From Amblyornis subalaris (Eukaryota; Chordata; Aves; Passeriformes; Ptilonorhynchidae): 64,000 nt of DNA. Position numbers and translations under genes: made by a program. Positions 35,720 through 49,600 of the stretch are shown piece after piece (the first letter of the stretch is position 1; each line of letters starts with the position of its first letter). The notes beneath the pieces are model-generated. The model was not told where the DNA came from and made no database searches. It saw only the letters and a program-made list of their open reading frames with translations. The stretch spans positions 124,001-188,000 of the forward strand of contig JACAXG010000133.1 in the NCBI GenBank assembly GCA_018881555.1. Direction: 5' to 3'.

Positions 35720-38700
35720 GAAAAAAAGAGGAGGGAGATTGCTGAAAAGATTCATTTTCATTTTTCGTGGTTTCCAGGTTCAGTTCGGGACTCATGCAGC
35801 TGTACCAACACACTTTAAGAAGAGATTCAAGGGCAGAAATAAATGACCGGGGTATGAAAAGAGAGCAGGAGTGTGCTGACCACGTACTACTGCCAAAAGA
35901 GATGCAAATTAGATCCAGTGTCAGGCTCAGCAATTTACAACAAGGAGCTGTGTTGCCTTGCTTTAGTTGGGACTGCACAAACTGACCCCCAGCAAACAAC
36001 TGGCACCTGCCAGTTTCAGTGGTAGCTGGCTGATCATTTTGAAAATGTTGCTGATACTTTGAGCAGAGGCACTCAAAGAAGGAGATGAGCTCTGAAATAT
36101 TTTTGAAGATCCACGCCTCTGTGACTTTGGTGTACATAGACATAGATGTGACAGCTTTCAGCACCCACACACAGGAACTACAGAGCTCTGCTCCTGTAAG
36201 TAGGTCAGTATGACTGAGCACAGCAAGCCTCCTAACACATGCTTTCCCTAGAAATATTTCAGCAGCAGAGTGTTCACAGTTTGTTTACTCATAAAGCACC
36301 TCTGGTTTGTATGCAAAGCTCGAATTTATAAATTCACACCATCCCCCTAATAAAGCAGCCATCCTTGTAAAAATAGAGTTTTGCTGAGGCAGCCATGTCT
36401 GTGTTGGGGCTTTTGTCAGCAAAGCTTTTGGTCAGGCGTGGGCACATCTCTGCCTGCTTTGCATCTTAGCCGAAACAACAGGAGCCTACAGCACATAGCT
36501 TAGGCACAGTTATATTGTAATATAATTGATTTTCACTTGTACTGAATGTCCTAAAGATGCATTTCCCCTACTGATTTGGGGCAGCACTTAGCTTGGGGTT
36601 GTGAGACAAATGTGTTATTTGGGTTTTACATTACCGGAAATGTTAACTGTAGTCAAGTAAATTCACTGGAGAGGAAGCAAAGCTGGATTTCACCAGGGGA
36701 GAAGGGGGCAGAGGCACTTGAGAAAAGTTGCTCTAAGGGGTGAAGAATATTTTATCAGTGTAACAGCTCCAGCACGAAAGCTTCTTAACAGTAGGAAACA
36801 AAACATCAGATGATTTACCAGTATTGCAACAGCAGCACACATTTTACATACAGACTGGATCTAAGCCACTTAAATGCTTTATAGGTGTGGGTACAAAGGA
36901 TGTGACTTTTCTACAGTTTGTAGATAAGCAGGAAGAGATCATTTAAGGTAATTATGATCTTTGAAATACTTTTTTCTGATTGATTCTGTGAAACTATGTA
37001 CATGTGTATATGTGCCTCTGTGAAGAGATGTGATCTATTCTAGTAGGCACCCAAAGGAAACCAGGGGGCTTTTGCTGTGACTTTTTGCTGTGCTAGTAAG
37101 GAATACCTGGCAGTTTTCTCCCACTGTTTTGCCNCCTTGGTGCTTGAAGGGTAAGGGGCGTGAAAGGGAGTGGCTGTGGAAAGCGCAGCGCTTGGCCCCT
37201 AGACCAGGCACCAGGCCTCCTGCCCAGTAAGGTCACGAAGAGTCTCCTTCCCCACAATGCCTGTGGAATCACCAGCAAAGGGAGAGGTTTCTGTCCTCCT
37301 ACTGAACCCCGGGTAGCCACAGCCACAGCATGCATGACACATCAAAATGAGCCTGCTCTTTCCCAGATGTATCTGGTGCAAAGCAAAACCAGTGTACCCC
37401 TCAAAAAATGTGGGTGTGCTCACTGAGGTGAGCATGCCTGCCACAGGAAAAGCCTTGGAGTCTGCTGNGGTCTCTGCTGGTTCTCCAGATGTGTCTCCTC
37501 AGAAGGACTTTTGTCTGTACAGGTACTGCATTCTTGAGCTTCTGAGCCTCTTTGCTCTTCCTCAACACTCAGCAAAACCTGCTTCCCACACCAAAGGCTT
37601 GCATAGCTTGTGAGCCAAAGGTACATCTTCAAATGGTTCCCTCTCCAAATAGCTCATGCTACTGTACAGGACTGTGTATGGAGCAGTGGATCCAATGTTA
37701 GGATTTTATAGTCTTTTTGTCAGTTTAGTATGGTAACATGAGCATTACTCCAGTGTCTATCAAGGTATTGCAGTCTCCTGCAGCCATGTGGAGGCACATT
37801 TGTTTAGAAAAAGACTTTCTGGCTTCAGTAAATCTCTTTATAATATCTGTCTGTTTTTAAATGTCTTTAGAAAAATCAATTAATTATTCAATACATAAAT
37901 TTAACTAATGTGTTAGTCCTGACCTTTGTAGCCCAATTTTGATTTTTATTTTTGATTTTAGATGTATGAGAGAAAATTAGGAAAAAATTTAATACATAAA
38001 TCAGAAACTTCATATTTCTCCATAAGCTTCCAAAATATTTAACACAGCACACAACAGGAAGAAACCAGTATTTTTTATTGCTCAGGAGAAGACAGTGTGT
38101 CGGAGTTAAACTTAGGTATTCAGCTCAGAATCTGTAATATTCCTGTCATTCTCAAAAACACAGGAGTACCTTATAGAGGTAAGGTACTCCTTCCACAGCC
38201 TCTCTTTCAGTTCTTCTCCATAGTTTCTACCATGAGGTTTTTCTTAATATCTGTTCTGAATTTTCCTTGTCACATAAACTTCTCTACTGTATTTTTCATC
38301 TCTCTGTGAGTTCTGTTATTCTTTGCTGATTTTTTCATTCAGTTCTTCCAGTTCAGTACTGAGTAATGGATGTAATATTTCTTCCCAGCTCTCTACAGCC
38401 TTTCACTCAAAAGAAAGACAAGCCTATAGGCAACTGCAATCATGTGATGTGTGATTAAAGAATTTGCCCAAGGGGAAGAAAGTAGGACTCAGCTTCTTGC
38501 ATTATCACAGATCCTGCAATGNGGATGGTGAACTGTGTAGGCCCACAGCCAAAGAGGGTTTAGGCTCTCATTAAAAGCTTCTTGTTCTACTCAGCTACAA
38601 CCTAACCTCTCTCCTGCATTCCCCCTTTCATGCTGGCAAGTTTGCTGAGAGAATGCCTTTGAAGTTGAGGTACACAGTGAAAATGAACAGGGGAACCAAG

Positions 38701-40990
38701 CTTGCTGCTGTTGATGAGACTTAAATTGAGACAGAAGCCAAGCCGTTGTCAGTCATGTCAACAGCGATTTACTTTTAAGGCTTTGCAGACCCAAAATTCA
38801 GGCATCTGAGGAAACGCAGGAATGAGAAATGAGGTGCTGATAGAGTCTGGGCACCTCCAAAGATTAAGCAGGAGCTTTCAAGAACTCAGTTTTTGGTTCT
38901 TAAATTCTGAGTCTCACTTAAAAATATCATCGCCTTCCTTGATCCAGGCCTTGTGATAGCTGTGTTTCTGTGACCGCCTGTTTGGAAAGGGATTTGCAAA
39001 TATCTACACTCCCAAGTATCTGTTAAGTGAGATAATACCACTTGAATATTTCATGTGGTCTGAAGCTGAATATTATCACAGAAGCTGAGAAAGCTTGGAT
39101 ATTCATCTTTTCCAAACTGCATGTTCAAAGGAAAAAACTGCTTCAGACTTCACTCATAACTACCTTTATTTCATTCCTTGATTAAACAGTCTAGCCTGTA
39201 GACTTACCATATAAGCAGAGAAAATCAGGCTAAACTACACAATCCATAGCTCTGTGGATGTGAGGTTCTTGGTAGGAAAAATAGGAGGTTTTTCTGCATA
39301 TGGAGGTTATTCTTTGAGGAACAGATGTCATTTGAAGAGAATTGTTTCAAGATCACATTTCTGGATGTAGTCTCTTTAATGTTGCCATGACTCATTCTGC
39401 AAACATTTGGCATGCATTTTTATATTACATATGCTGAAATATATGACTTACTTTTAAAACTGAGAAGATGTTAAAAGTTTTGAAAAGCTCAGGTATTGCA
39501 AAAGGATAGGTTCCAATAAAGCACTGAGGAGTTTGAATTTTAATGAAAACAATAGGTTTTTTTTNATTGCTAATCTGCAAAACTAAGTTCAAATACTTTT
39601 AACATATCTTTATTAAATGTCTGGCACTTCCATCCTGGAAATACTACAATCTCCTTCATGCTGACCTCTTCACAATCCTGTGTGTGGTCCCAACTAGGAC
39701 CCCATCTGAAAAAAACCCCAAACAGCTGGGGAGAAAGAGCAATTCATGCAGTTTCCATTCTCAGAAACTGGTTGGTCTGGGATACCTAGAGAAGTCAGTC
39801 CTCAGATCTCAGTAAATATTTTTATATAGTGTATAAAAATAGTATCTCCTGAAATTCTCTAAAAATTTTCTTGAAGGATGAACACACATTCTCTTAAATA
39901 TAATGGAAGGAGGTTTTTAATGCCAAACTATTTGTGTTCCTTAAATGCTATTTACAACTTTTATAAATCCTTCAAGTGACTTTGTGGCTTTTAGACAGAT
40001 TTTCTGTAGTTTGTTCTGAAACAATAAAAGAAAGATTGAGTCTTGTAGGTAGAAATGAGCTAAGGATGCTGTGACTTGCATTGTCAGAGGGANGATTTCT
40101 AGAGAGAAATGAACGAGTCTCACAGTACACTTTATNAGACATGTGACCCAGTGTGACAGCTTGTAGTTTCCAAAGCTGAAAAGTCCACTTCTATCACATT
40201 TCTGTTTCTTTACATCACTTCTGGCTGGGCACTCCCACCATCCACCTTGTTCCAGCTCCTTATCAGCAATTCTCATGAGCATATAACATGTCACTACCCA
40301 AAGAGAAAGAGAAGATGAAAGTTTGACTCTTAAAAGGGATGCTGAGAACTGAGAACGGCAAATTCCATGCAAAATAAGCAATAAAAATTAAAATAAAATA
40401 AATTGAAGTTACAGACAGAAAAATGTATAGGATATAACAGGGAAAAATTTCCACAATTTTTCTAAAAGAAAGCTAAACCTTGCAAATCTCTCTCTTAAAA
40501 TATACTAGGCAAATAAGTATTTTTGTACCTGTATTTGTACCTGTATTTTCACAAATCCTTATTTCTAGGTGCATTATCAAATTCTCCTGAAAAAGTATGA
40601 CTGCAAAGTTGTTAAAAGATCTCTTAATTCTGATAAAATAGTAGATAAGTACACTATAATGCAAAAAGAAAAAAAATTTAACAACATAGTAAAGAAGCAC
40701 AAAATTGAATTATTTAAGAACAAGATCTGAAAGTCATGGTGGATTCTAACTCTCTGAAAACATCAGCTCAACATTGATTCAGAAAAGCAAGCAAATTATT
40801 GAAAAACAGTGAGATAAGACATTACTGTATTGTTAAACATATTTTGATCTGAAAGCTTCAAACTGAGATTAGATGTGAGGAGCTAATATTTTTAGAAAGT
40901 TGCATTTGTTTATTAAATAATAAATTCAATAATAAAACCAAGTTTTAGAACAATGTAATTCTTCCAAAACTATGGTTATGCACATTCAAG
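35720..40990. other. Non-coding DNA with one G+C-rich islet
   Basis: A minus-strand frame runs from 36221 leftward into the pentamer array. About 165 codons lie outside the repeat, with no recognisable domain. The stretch 37093-37360 is clearly G+C-richer than its surroundings and is covered by overlapping frames on both strands, the usual effect of fewer A+T stop codons. A 146-codon frame at 39941-40381 contains Ns and is unrecognised. No transposon was found. Confidence 0.5.
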
Positions 40991-41029
40991 TAAAAAAAAA
41001 AAACAAAACAAAAAAGCAAAGCAAAACAA
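40991..41029. repeat. A-rich tract (AAAAC/AAAGC units)
   Basis: An A12 run is followed by CAAAACA and GCAAAGCAAAAC units. No retroposed sequence was recognised upstream, so I do not call it a retroposon tail. Confidence 0.6.
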
Positions 41030-44000
41030 TTTGAAAGGTTTCTCAGGCTGTAGGCTAGTAAGTATTATATATAATCCTAAGATTGGTGCAGGGCTGAATG
41101 AGGAGTGCCATTGTGCTGGCTGTTCTAGACTAGGCACTCCTTCCTCTGCTCTGGGCTCCTCTGGGCACCTGTACAGCAGAGGAAAGGATTAAATAGCATC
41201 TTCTTCAGTGAAGTTTCAACTTGGATTATTTTAAATTGATCATGATCATGAGCTGCAACTTCCTGGCAGGTGCTTGCTCAGGCTTTGCTTTGATATGAGG
41301 CTGAGATGGCTAATGTACATCTCTGCACCTGTGAATTTATAAGCCTTCCAAAATCTACCACTTTATAAATATTGCCATAGGCTGCACTAGCCCAGACCCA
41401 CCCAGATGAGATAAAAAGCCTGCATCTTAACTACTTCTAGCACCTAAAAGAGCCAACTTAGACATTTCTTCAGATACTTTCTGTACTTTTTTTTTACTGT
41501 TAAATTGCTATAATTTTAGGAAGAAATGTAATTTCTCTTATAGGAGCAGCACTCTGCATAGAAAATATTAAATTTCTTCATCTCACAGTGTTTTTGCACA
41601 CTACAAGATTAGCAAAAGGGTGGGGGTGAAGTTCCTGTAGACAGTAATTCTGAGTAGGAACTGCTGTCACAAAAAGTTCTCTAAAACACCTGATGTCACT
41701 AATAGCAAGTAAGAATTTTAATAACATTTACCATATGTGGCCCTGTCTGACAAGACATTTTTTTTGTAGGTTCTGCTCCCTGCATAAGGTATTGCCTGGT
41801 GACTGTCTGCNGGAGAGTTTTGATCCTCTGAAATCCTACTTGATCTCCCTAGAATCACACTTAATGGGAAAGACACTGAACGACAAATCAAGGAGTGATT
41901 TCTATATCCAGAAGGGATGCAGAGGTGAGTAGATTCATTACATGAATAAGGGTTCAAAGACAAGCTCATAAATGTGTCCAAAATGTCATTGTTCCAAAGG
42001 TAACAAAAATGGAAATGCCAGAACAAAAATCTCTATTTTCGTTTACTTTTGCAGTGTACCACCTGAAATGAAACAAAAAGAAAGTAAGGAATGATAATTT
42101 AAATCTTCTTTTGCCATTTCTTTGCTATATATTCTTAGTAAGAACTAAAACAGCAAAAGCAAAACCACAAGATTCACCCAGACCGAGGCACTCCACTTGT
42201 TATATTCTCGTGCTACAGAAAATACAACAGAAATAAAAGGAAAGTAATTCCTTCTGTTCTTTGACCAAAGCATAACACTGGTTTTCCATCTATGAAGCAC
42301 TGGGCAAGACACCCGGTGCATCATTCCCTTGAAAGATCATGGATAATATTCTACTGCAGATGAATACTGGACATCTTACAGAACATCCTTCATAGCTTCA
42401 AAGTCTGACTGGAAAAAGTTATGGGATGGTCCATCTGCACAGGGATTGTATAGGTTCTGCAGAAGTCCTGACTTGTATTGACGTCCATGTTAATCCTGAT
42501 AATACACAAAACAGGGGCTTTTTAGCCTTATGCCATTTGCCTGTTTCCATGTTATTGTTTGCTATCCAGTTACGCCCTTTCCTTTTTCAGCAAAAATCCA
42601 GGTGGTTGTCTGTTGCTTAGTCTGGGCTGAAACACACTTGCATGTAGCCAGGGCTTTGAAAAGANCCACACACTGTTAGGGCTATTTTAAAAACCCAAAG
42701 AAATTAATCCAGAATCATCAAATGAGGGAGGAGATCTTGTAGGGTTTCCTGCTTTTCTACCTACTCACCCTGGTAGCATGCGGTTGCAGCATGACTCCTG
42801 AAAACCTCTGGGAAACAGAGATTTGTAAAATGACACTGAGAATATAGATCTACTAGCAGGTATGTAACCTTCTAAGTATAAGTCAAGAGCTTCTTGTAGG
42901 AGACAGCCAAGCCACACAATAGGAAGGCAATGCCCTTTTCTGTTTTAAGGNTGGGGAAAACCCTCTTTAACCCAATGATGGAAGTAACAAAGAATCTTTA
43001 GATTTAAACAACTGATAATTTTGTTGAGCACTCTTTTTGTGGAGGAGGGTGTGGTAACATGGTAAAAGTATAATTCAATTAGTGTAACTAATGGAAAATA
43101 ACTTTTATAAATCTTTTTTCTTATTACTAGAGTAAGGCTATTGTTATGACTAGAGTAAGGTTATGTTTTTATTTATTTCTCTTTGTTCCCATTGAATATA
43201 GTTTATTCAGTCACTGTCACAACTCCACATGGTAAAAAACTTTGCCATTTGAAAAAAGAAACTACTTAACATGACAGCAAAATAAGCAAAAGAAGGGATA
43301 TTTCCATGTGTGTTACTGAGCTTAATTTTAGCTGATTAAAATCTTACAACTCTGAGTCGCCCCACAGTAGATTTTTTTTCCAAAACATGTTTTTTGGGAA
43401 CAGTGAAACACTGTATTTTGTTGGCAAACAGTTACAAGAATTTAAACCTTTAATCAAGCTATGCTAAATGCTTCAGTTTATAAATTGTTTATGAGTTAAC
43501 CAGGACTTTCCACACAAATCTGTTTCACTTTAATAATAGTCTGGAACTTTTCTACACAGTATCCTGTCCAGTACAGTCTTCTGCTGTTCAGATCTGGCTA
43601 GTGTTATGGTCCAATCAAAATTAGTCTCACTTACAGGAAAGCTTAAATAATGTTCATGAATGAGCCAGTCCTGCCAATATTGAATAATAATAATAATAAG
43701 GAAGCTCTCTAAAGATCTTCCTTCTTGCTCCTGTTACACACTATAAGAAAGAAAAGCAGGCACGGATTCACCTCTACCCACTGGCCAGCCTTCCTTGGCA
43801 AGTCTGATTGACGCCTTGGTGCAGCTGTTTACCTTTGCCAGCCCAGAGTGAGGAGTTCTAATTTTGCTCTGAGCCTTACACAGCTTCAGTTCAGCCATGC
43901 TTCTGAGCTACACGACCATCCAGGGGGATTAATCAGCCATACTAATGACAGGTCAGTCTGTGGGGTCAAAGCATTTTGTCATGTTGTTAAGTGCTCGGGG

Positions 44001-46550
44001 TACATGCTTAGATACTAAATACCAACAGAGAAAAGCACATTGGGTCACCCTCCTGGCAGAGAAGTGGTGAAACAGCTAGTGGCAATCCTGTTTGATGAGC
44101 ATTCCTGCCCTCTCGTGGTAAAACTCTGCTAAATTTAGTTATTACTTGGCACACAGGCTTGTCAAGCACGAAAAAAGACTAGTAGATAAAAATGATAAAA
44201 TATTTATTCTCTCATANTCATTCACGTATATTTTGGTGTCTGAATTTCAAGAGATCTTTGTATTACTTCAGCTTTTGCCTGCACCAGATGAGATTCTTGG
44301 AGGTGTTTTTATCTCTAGTTTAAAAAGTCCTACCTACAGTTTAGCCACATATGTGAATAATACTTCACATGCATAAAACAGTGGAGATTTTTCCAGTTTT
44401 ATGGCTAACAAGAGCTCTTATGTTTTTGGGTTTTTTCCTACATTTAAACAATTCTTAGGGAGCTTTTTACTAATAAAAAAAAAGTGAAATCTGGGAAGAA
44501 TTTTGTTAGGGTTGTAATTATACCTCTTTCAAGTTTCTTCCCAGCAGCAACATACGCTTCATTATGCTGAAGCACGATGCACTGTTGTCCTTTATTTCCA
44601 AAATACTTTGGCAACTGTCTGAAAACCAAGACTATGGAATCTTTGTGTTTATTAATGTTTAGAAAAAGGCTATTTAGACAGAGAAAATCATGTCCTTTTG
44701 ACAGCTCCAAAAATGGCACTCTGAAGAAACAAAACTCTTTACTATTTATGACTCTTGATAGTGCCACATCTGCTCTTCAGATGTACAGCTTACATTGTAT
44801 CAGCTCACTCACAATCTTGGCAAGGACTGAATCATAGTCCTACTCCATCCCTACTGGCTTGTGTCATGTGATGCTGTAAAGTCAAATCCAGATTTAGACA
44901 GGCCTAGGAAAAACAAAAATATCAGGTGGATGAATTTACTTGCTGTGAAGGTTCTTCTTTCATCTTGTCATAGTAAAGGNTTATTTGAAAAAAGTTTGCA
45001 CCTGCACACATTCAAGGGGATGTGGAGAAATACAAGAATTAGCAAATCAAATGGTAACACCAGATATAAAACAAAATATTACAAAAGTGGATAAGAAGAG
45101 TCAGCTAGCAACATGTCTATCTTCATTTCACAAAAATCTCATATTACCCTTTCTTCTTTTTTCTTATGAAAAAGGTAGCAGCCTATATAATACGGGATGA
45201 TGAGAGCTTTCCTATTGCAGTTAAGAAAGAAAAAATGTCTTCAGCTGTCTCATTGAAAGGGACTGTAAACCTTTCCAAGAAGAAAAAAAAAAACATACAA
45301 AAGTATTCTGTTTAGCAGAGAATGTGAAAACAAGCACATCAAAGAAAATTAGTATAGAGACAGATGTCATACACATTGCAATGAAGAAGGCAATTTCTTC
45401 CAAATCTGTTGCTGTGACTAGTCATATATCTGTAACACGCAAATTCAGCTCTTTTTTTGGAATGGAATGTATTTATACATTTATATCCAAAGGCTGACGC
45501 ATTAAAGGAAAATCCAGGGCCAAGGTTTTTAAAAGGAACTAATGATTTTGAGATCCCAAGTCCAAACATCTCAAACTAATTTTCTGTTCACTCACATCAA
45601 ATTGCCAGGTGGGGACACTGGAAATGAATGCATGCAAAAGGCATGAGACAGTTGACCCATGCACTGGGTTTGTGGAAGACAACTTATAACAGCTTTACCA
45701 ACCCTTGTAGTATAAAAATTACTTTGTGAAACACCTATCTCTATGAGACTCGCTGTTGATGGAAATACTACTTTCTAAATAATACTTTGTAGAAATAATG
45801 TTTTCTTAAGCAAGATCTTAAGTTTCAAGAAGCTTATTTTGATTTGTTACTTTCTGTAACTGTCTTTCATTTTAGGATTTGCAGAGTTTGTTTACTGCTC
45901 AGTACATTTATCTGGGTAATTGTTTAAAAGAAAGACACAGTTTTAAACAACCTGCTACAGGCATCCTTTTCGTAAGAGTCGTTAAGATAGTGTGGTGTTC
46001 TTCATTTGTTGCATTATAATGTGCCTCAAAGTATTGTTTACATCAAACAAATTAAAAGTATTTTAAAAGAATATTATTACAGTTGTGTTATTAACTATTT
46101 TGGGTAGTAAATGTGTCATAAAATGACCGATAGAGATCACTAAAATTGTTCTCAGTGCCAGAAATAACATCTGCCGTATATTGGTGTTACCTACATTCCT
46201 TACTCTTGGGCTGCATCACAATCTGGGCTACTGACCACTGTAGGAAAGAATGAATGAGACCTTTACACTAATGTCTTATGAAAATGTCCCCCAAAGCAAA
46301 TAGATTCTGGAAAATAAAGTTTAAATGAGATTTTTTCCCTCTTCCCTGTGATNCAAGAAGGAGAATCAAGTTATTTGGATATTTCAGAAATATCTTACAT
46401 GTCTCTTGTTTACCCTTGCACAGCATAACAAAAATTTAAGGGAAGAGCCCTTTTTTAGTTGTGGAAAGTATTTTAAGAAACTGTGGATTGTTTTTTTTTG
46501 AGTTAACTGTCAAGTACGACAAAGTCCCCACAGAAGTATAGAACATTATT
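41030..46550. other. Unique non-coding DNA
   Basis: Frames reach at most 107 codons (44444-44767, minus) and are unrecognised. A self-complementary TGATCATGATCA lies near 41239. No mobile element was identified. Confidence 0.5.
43683..43699. repeat. (AAT)n microsatellite, short
   Basis: About five to six AAT units without interruption. Confidence 0.8.
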
Positions 46551-46674
46551 CAGCCCACCTAACTTGAGATGCTAATTTAAGACATCTGTTTCAGAAGCGT
46601 GCTCACACAAAGTTCCTCTAATCGTTGACTGAAAGTAACAGATGCCTCCAGACAATGATTCAGATGGTGGGCTG
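46551..46674. repeat. Imperfect long inverted repeat (hairpin)
   Basis: CAGCCCACC at 46551-46559 is mirrored by GGTGGGCTG at 46666-46674. CATCTGTT at 46583-46590 is mirrored by AACAGATG at 46637-46644. The two pairs are nearly symmetric, with arm offsets of 32 and 30 bases. A further TCAG/CTGA pairing lies just inside the inner pair. The arrangement could be a small palindromic transposon relic, an old hairpin-type conserved repeat or an RNA hairpin. I cannot tell which, and no target duplication is evident. Confidence 0.55.
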
Positions 46675-49600
46675 AGTTGCCTTTTTTATCTATCCTCCCC
46701 TATTGACTGTGAAACCTTTCCGTGATCCTCACCCACCAGTTTTCGGACTTATTATCATGGTTCTTCCAATAGAGATGTGAACTGAATTTAATTTCATTTA
46801 AACCTTCAGACAACAAACTTATTTTTCTTGGTTGCTAGACCTTTCAAGACCTGACCATGGATGCAGGGTTTCCTTGGATCACAAGTTGAAAATCATTTCC
46901 ATATAGGCAGTAGTTGCTACAGCAACCAGGCTTTAACAATGCTTAAGCAATTAGCCGTATGTGGGATGAATCTTGGCTTTTATAAGCTGCTGTACCCTCA
47001 TTGAATGGAAGTAAATTTCAGAGCATTGAAGGTTTGTATTGAAGGAGAATATGTAAAATGAAAATTTGTTCTCTTCCACAGAATAAGGGAAGAATAACTT
47101 GCATTACTTAAAATGTATTTGTCTTAAAGTAGGAGCCATTAAAATGAATCAAGGCTGTCTAATATTTCAGGAATTACAACCTAATTGTCAGGTCTCAAGA
47201 ACCAGCAGTGTGCCAAAAATAGGCTCTATATAGAGACAACGAGGCAAAGAAAACATCACAATTAAGTGGTAAATGTTTGAGCCTTAGGGTCTAAATACTC
47301 ATTAGAGCAAACAGGCTTATTAGCTTGCGAATGTGGGAAATGTACAGATTTTTGTTCCAAGGAAGAGTCAGCAGCCCCGTGACTGGAAGACTCACTGGAA
47401 TAAAGTTGCTTGACAGAAATAGAAGTTGTTAGGAGCTGCCAAATCAGGAAGCCCAGTAGGGGCAAGGCTGCTGCAGCTCCACAATGCCTGCAAGTCTGAC
47501 TGGAAGTGAGGACTGTGTACCACAGGCATGGGCATGTGGCTGGAGTGGGGTCTCTTGTCTCTCGCTGGGACACTGGGGTCCCCTCTGCCATCGTGTCTTT
47601 GGGGCCGTGGGGATGAGATTTTGACAGGGTGGTGGTTCCTGTGAAGCCCCAGGAGAATGGAGGAATACTAGGGTTTCCCCAACTGCAGTGCTCCTCTGCA
47701 CTCCCTCAGTGGTGGGGAGGGGATGAGAAGTTTTTGTCACATAAGCCAACAGAAAGTTGAGGGACTTTGATCAAAATTAACAACATTTAACAAAAATGTT
47801 TTAGTCATTGGACTATTAAGTGTTCAAGGTCATTCTCTGAAGTTTCTTATCCTGTATCCAAAAATTCTTGAATAAACATTTTACAGAATTTTTTATGCTC
47901 TAGGAAGAAAAACCCTCAACGTTTTAACAAATCAAGTCTTGCAAGAAAATTTTTAATGAGCCATCATTGCACAACTCTAGTCCTGCACCTCCCAGCTACT
48001 ACAATCAGAAGCTGATGGTTGCATGAGAAGAGAGCATGTGTGGGTATTGATTTTAGCCAGGAAAGGAGCATAACAGAGTCTTCTACGCACATTTAGAAGT
48101 GATGCTTTAATTTTATTACCTTTACCCGCATAACTTCCAGTCAAAAGAGAGACTCCTAATAGCTAAGTCTTTTTCTTTAGTTCCTCAGTTAAAGCCCATA
48201 TTGACTTCATGGAGACTTATTCTTTGTGGGGAGCTATAGAATGTTACATACTTGTGAATGGTTTATTACATTTCATGTAACAAATGTAGCTCAGCACAAT
48301 GACTNTTTCACTGCTGCACACGTTGTGTTTTTGTTCATCTTTTCACCAGAAAACATTGGCCATTTTTAAGAGAAGATTCATACACTGCAGATGCACTTTA
48401 TCATACAGACTGCTATTTTCAATTGCATTCTAACTTATGCACTGTTCTCTATGATATGCTTTTTGATGAGTAGATCAACAAAAATTGAACAATGAAACTA
48501 ATACATTTTTCTTCTGTATTCACCTGTATCTGGTAGTCTTCTCACATGCATTTTATCACTAAAGTTCAATGAACACCTCTCAGAGCTGCTTGCACAATGG
48601 AACTTAGCTTTGGAGGCCTCAAGAAGGCTGAGNCTTTATTGGTCATTGTTAGTGGTTTCTAGAACAAACATATGGGTTTAAGTATAGATTTAATTGCCTA
48701 TTCTCTAGACATATATTTTTTTCAGAATATTTTATAAATTTTTTTATCTTGTTTGCTTGTATTAACTTGTCCTCATTTCCTTTTTGGTAAACAGACATGA
48801 TTGGTTTAAAGCAATAAGTATTGCTTATAAGTCCATGGAACTTATAACTGGGAGCAAGAAATATCCTTTCATTAATCTAGATCCACATTAGGTCAGTATC
48901 TTCTTAAAAAGTACCACAGTCTCCCTTCCTGACGACTTTTGGCTGTAACGTATTATACTGGTGTTTTGACTGGGAGTCCAGCCCCTAGTAGAGAAAAAAA
49001 GAACTTCAGTTGGGCTTTTATGTGCCTTTACAGGAACACAGCCAAATCACAATATTTGGTTTTCAGGCCTCTGGTCTTTNAGGAAAATGAAATAAAACAA
49101 AAGCAGTTTTCTATGGAATGTACATGGTTTTTACTAAGAAAAGAACATCGGTTTGGTCAGAAGCCCAATTTTCTGTTGAAATACTTCCAATGTGAAATGT
49201 TCAAGCAGCCACAAAAGATAGTTATAAATATGAATTAACAGAACTTAATCTTTCAGGTTATCTCTTTACACTCACTCACACACAAACACATACGCACTAT
49301 GGAGCAACNGTTAGCATGACTGCAGTATTCATTTCACTTGTTATTTAAAGAGTCAGGCATGAAAGAGTGGAAAGATGTTTTCTAAGTTATAATCCTCAAA
49401 CAAATTAAAAAAAATTATTTTCCTGCAAGGTATATTGAGACCAACATCATTAATGTGATAATCCACTGAGAAACTGCTTCCTAGACTTTAATGCAATCAC
49501 CTGTAAAAGATAACTGAACTTAGATAAATTTTTAGGATATTAATTCACTGAATAAGTGTGGGGTTTCCAATTGTACAATTTTAAAAGCAAAGACAAGTGT

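Noticed and set aside
35303..35818. 171-codon plus-strand open frame
   Set aside because: It consists mostly of Ns and lysine/glutamate/glycine/arginine repeats encoded by the purine array.
35169..36221. 350-codon minus-strand open frame
   Set aside because: The middle is 295 Ns plus the AGGAA array read as repeating SFPFL. The frame is an artefact of the gap and a simple repeat. The separate right-hand part is listed as a low-interest finding.
39941..40381. 146-codon minus-strand open frame
   Set aside because: It contains two Ns that may hide stop codons, and no recognisable motif is seen.
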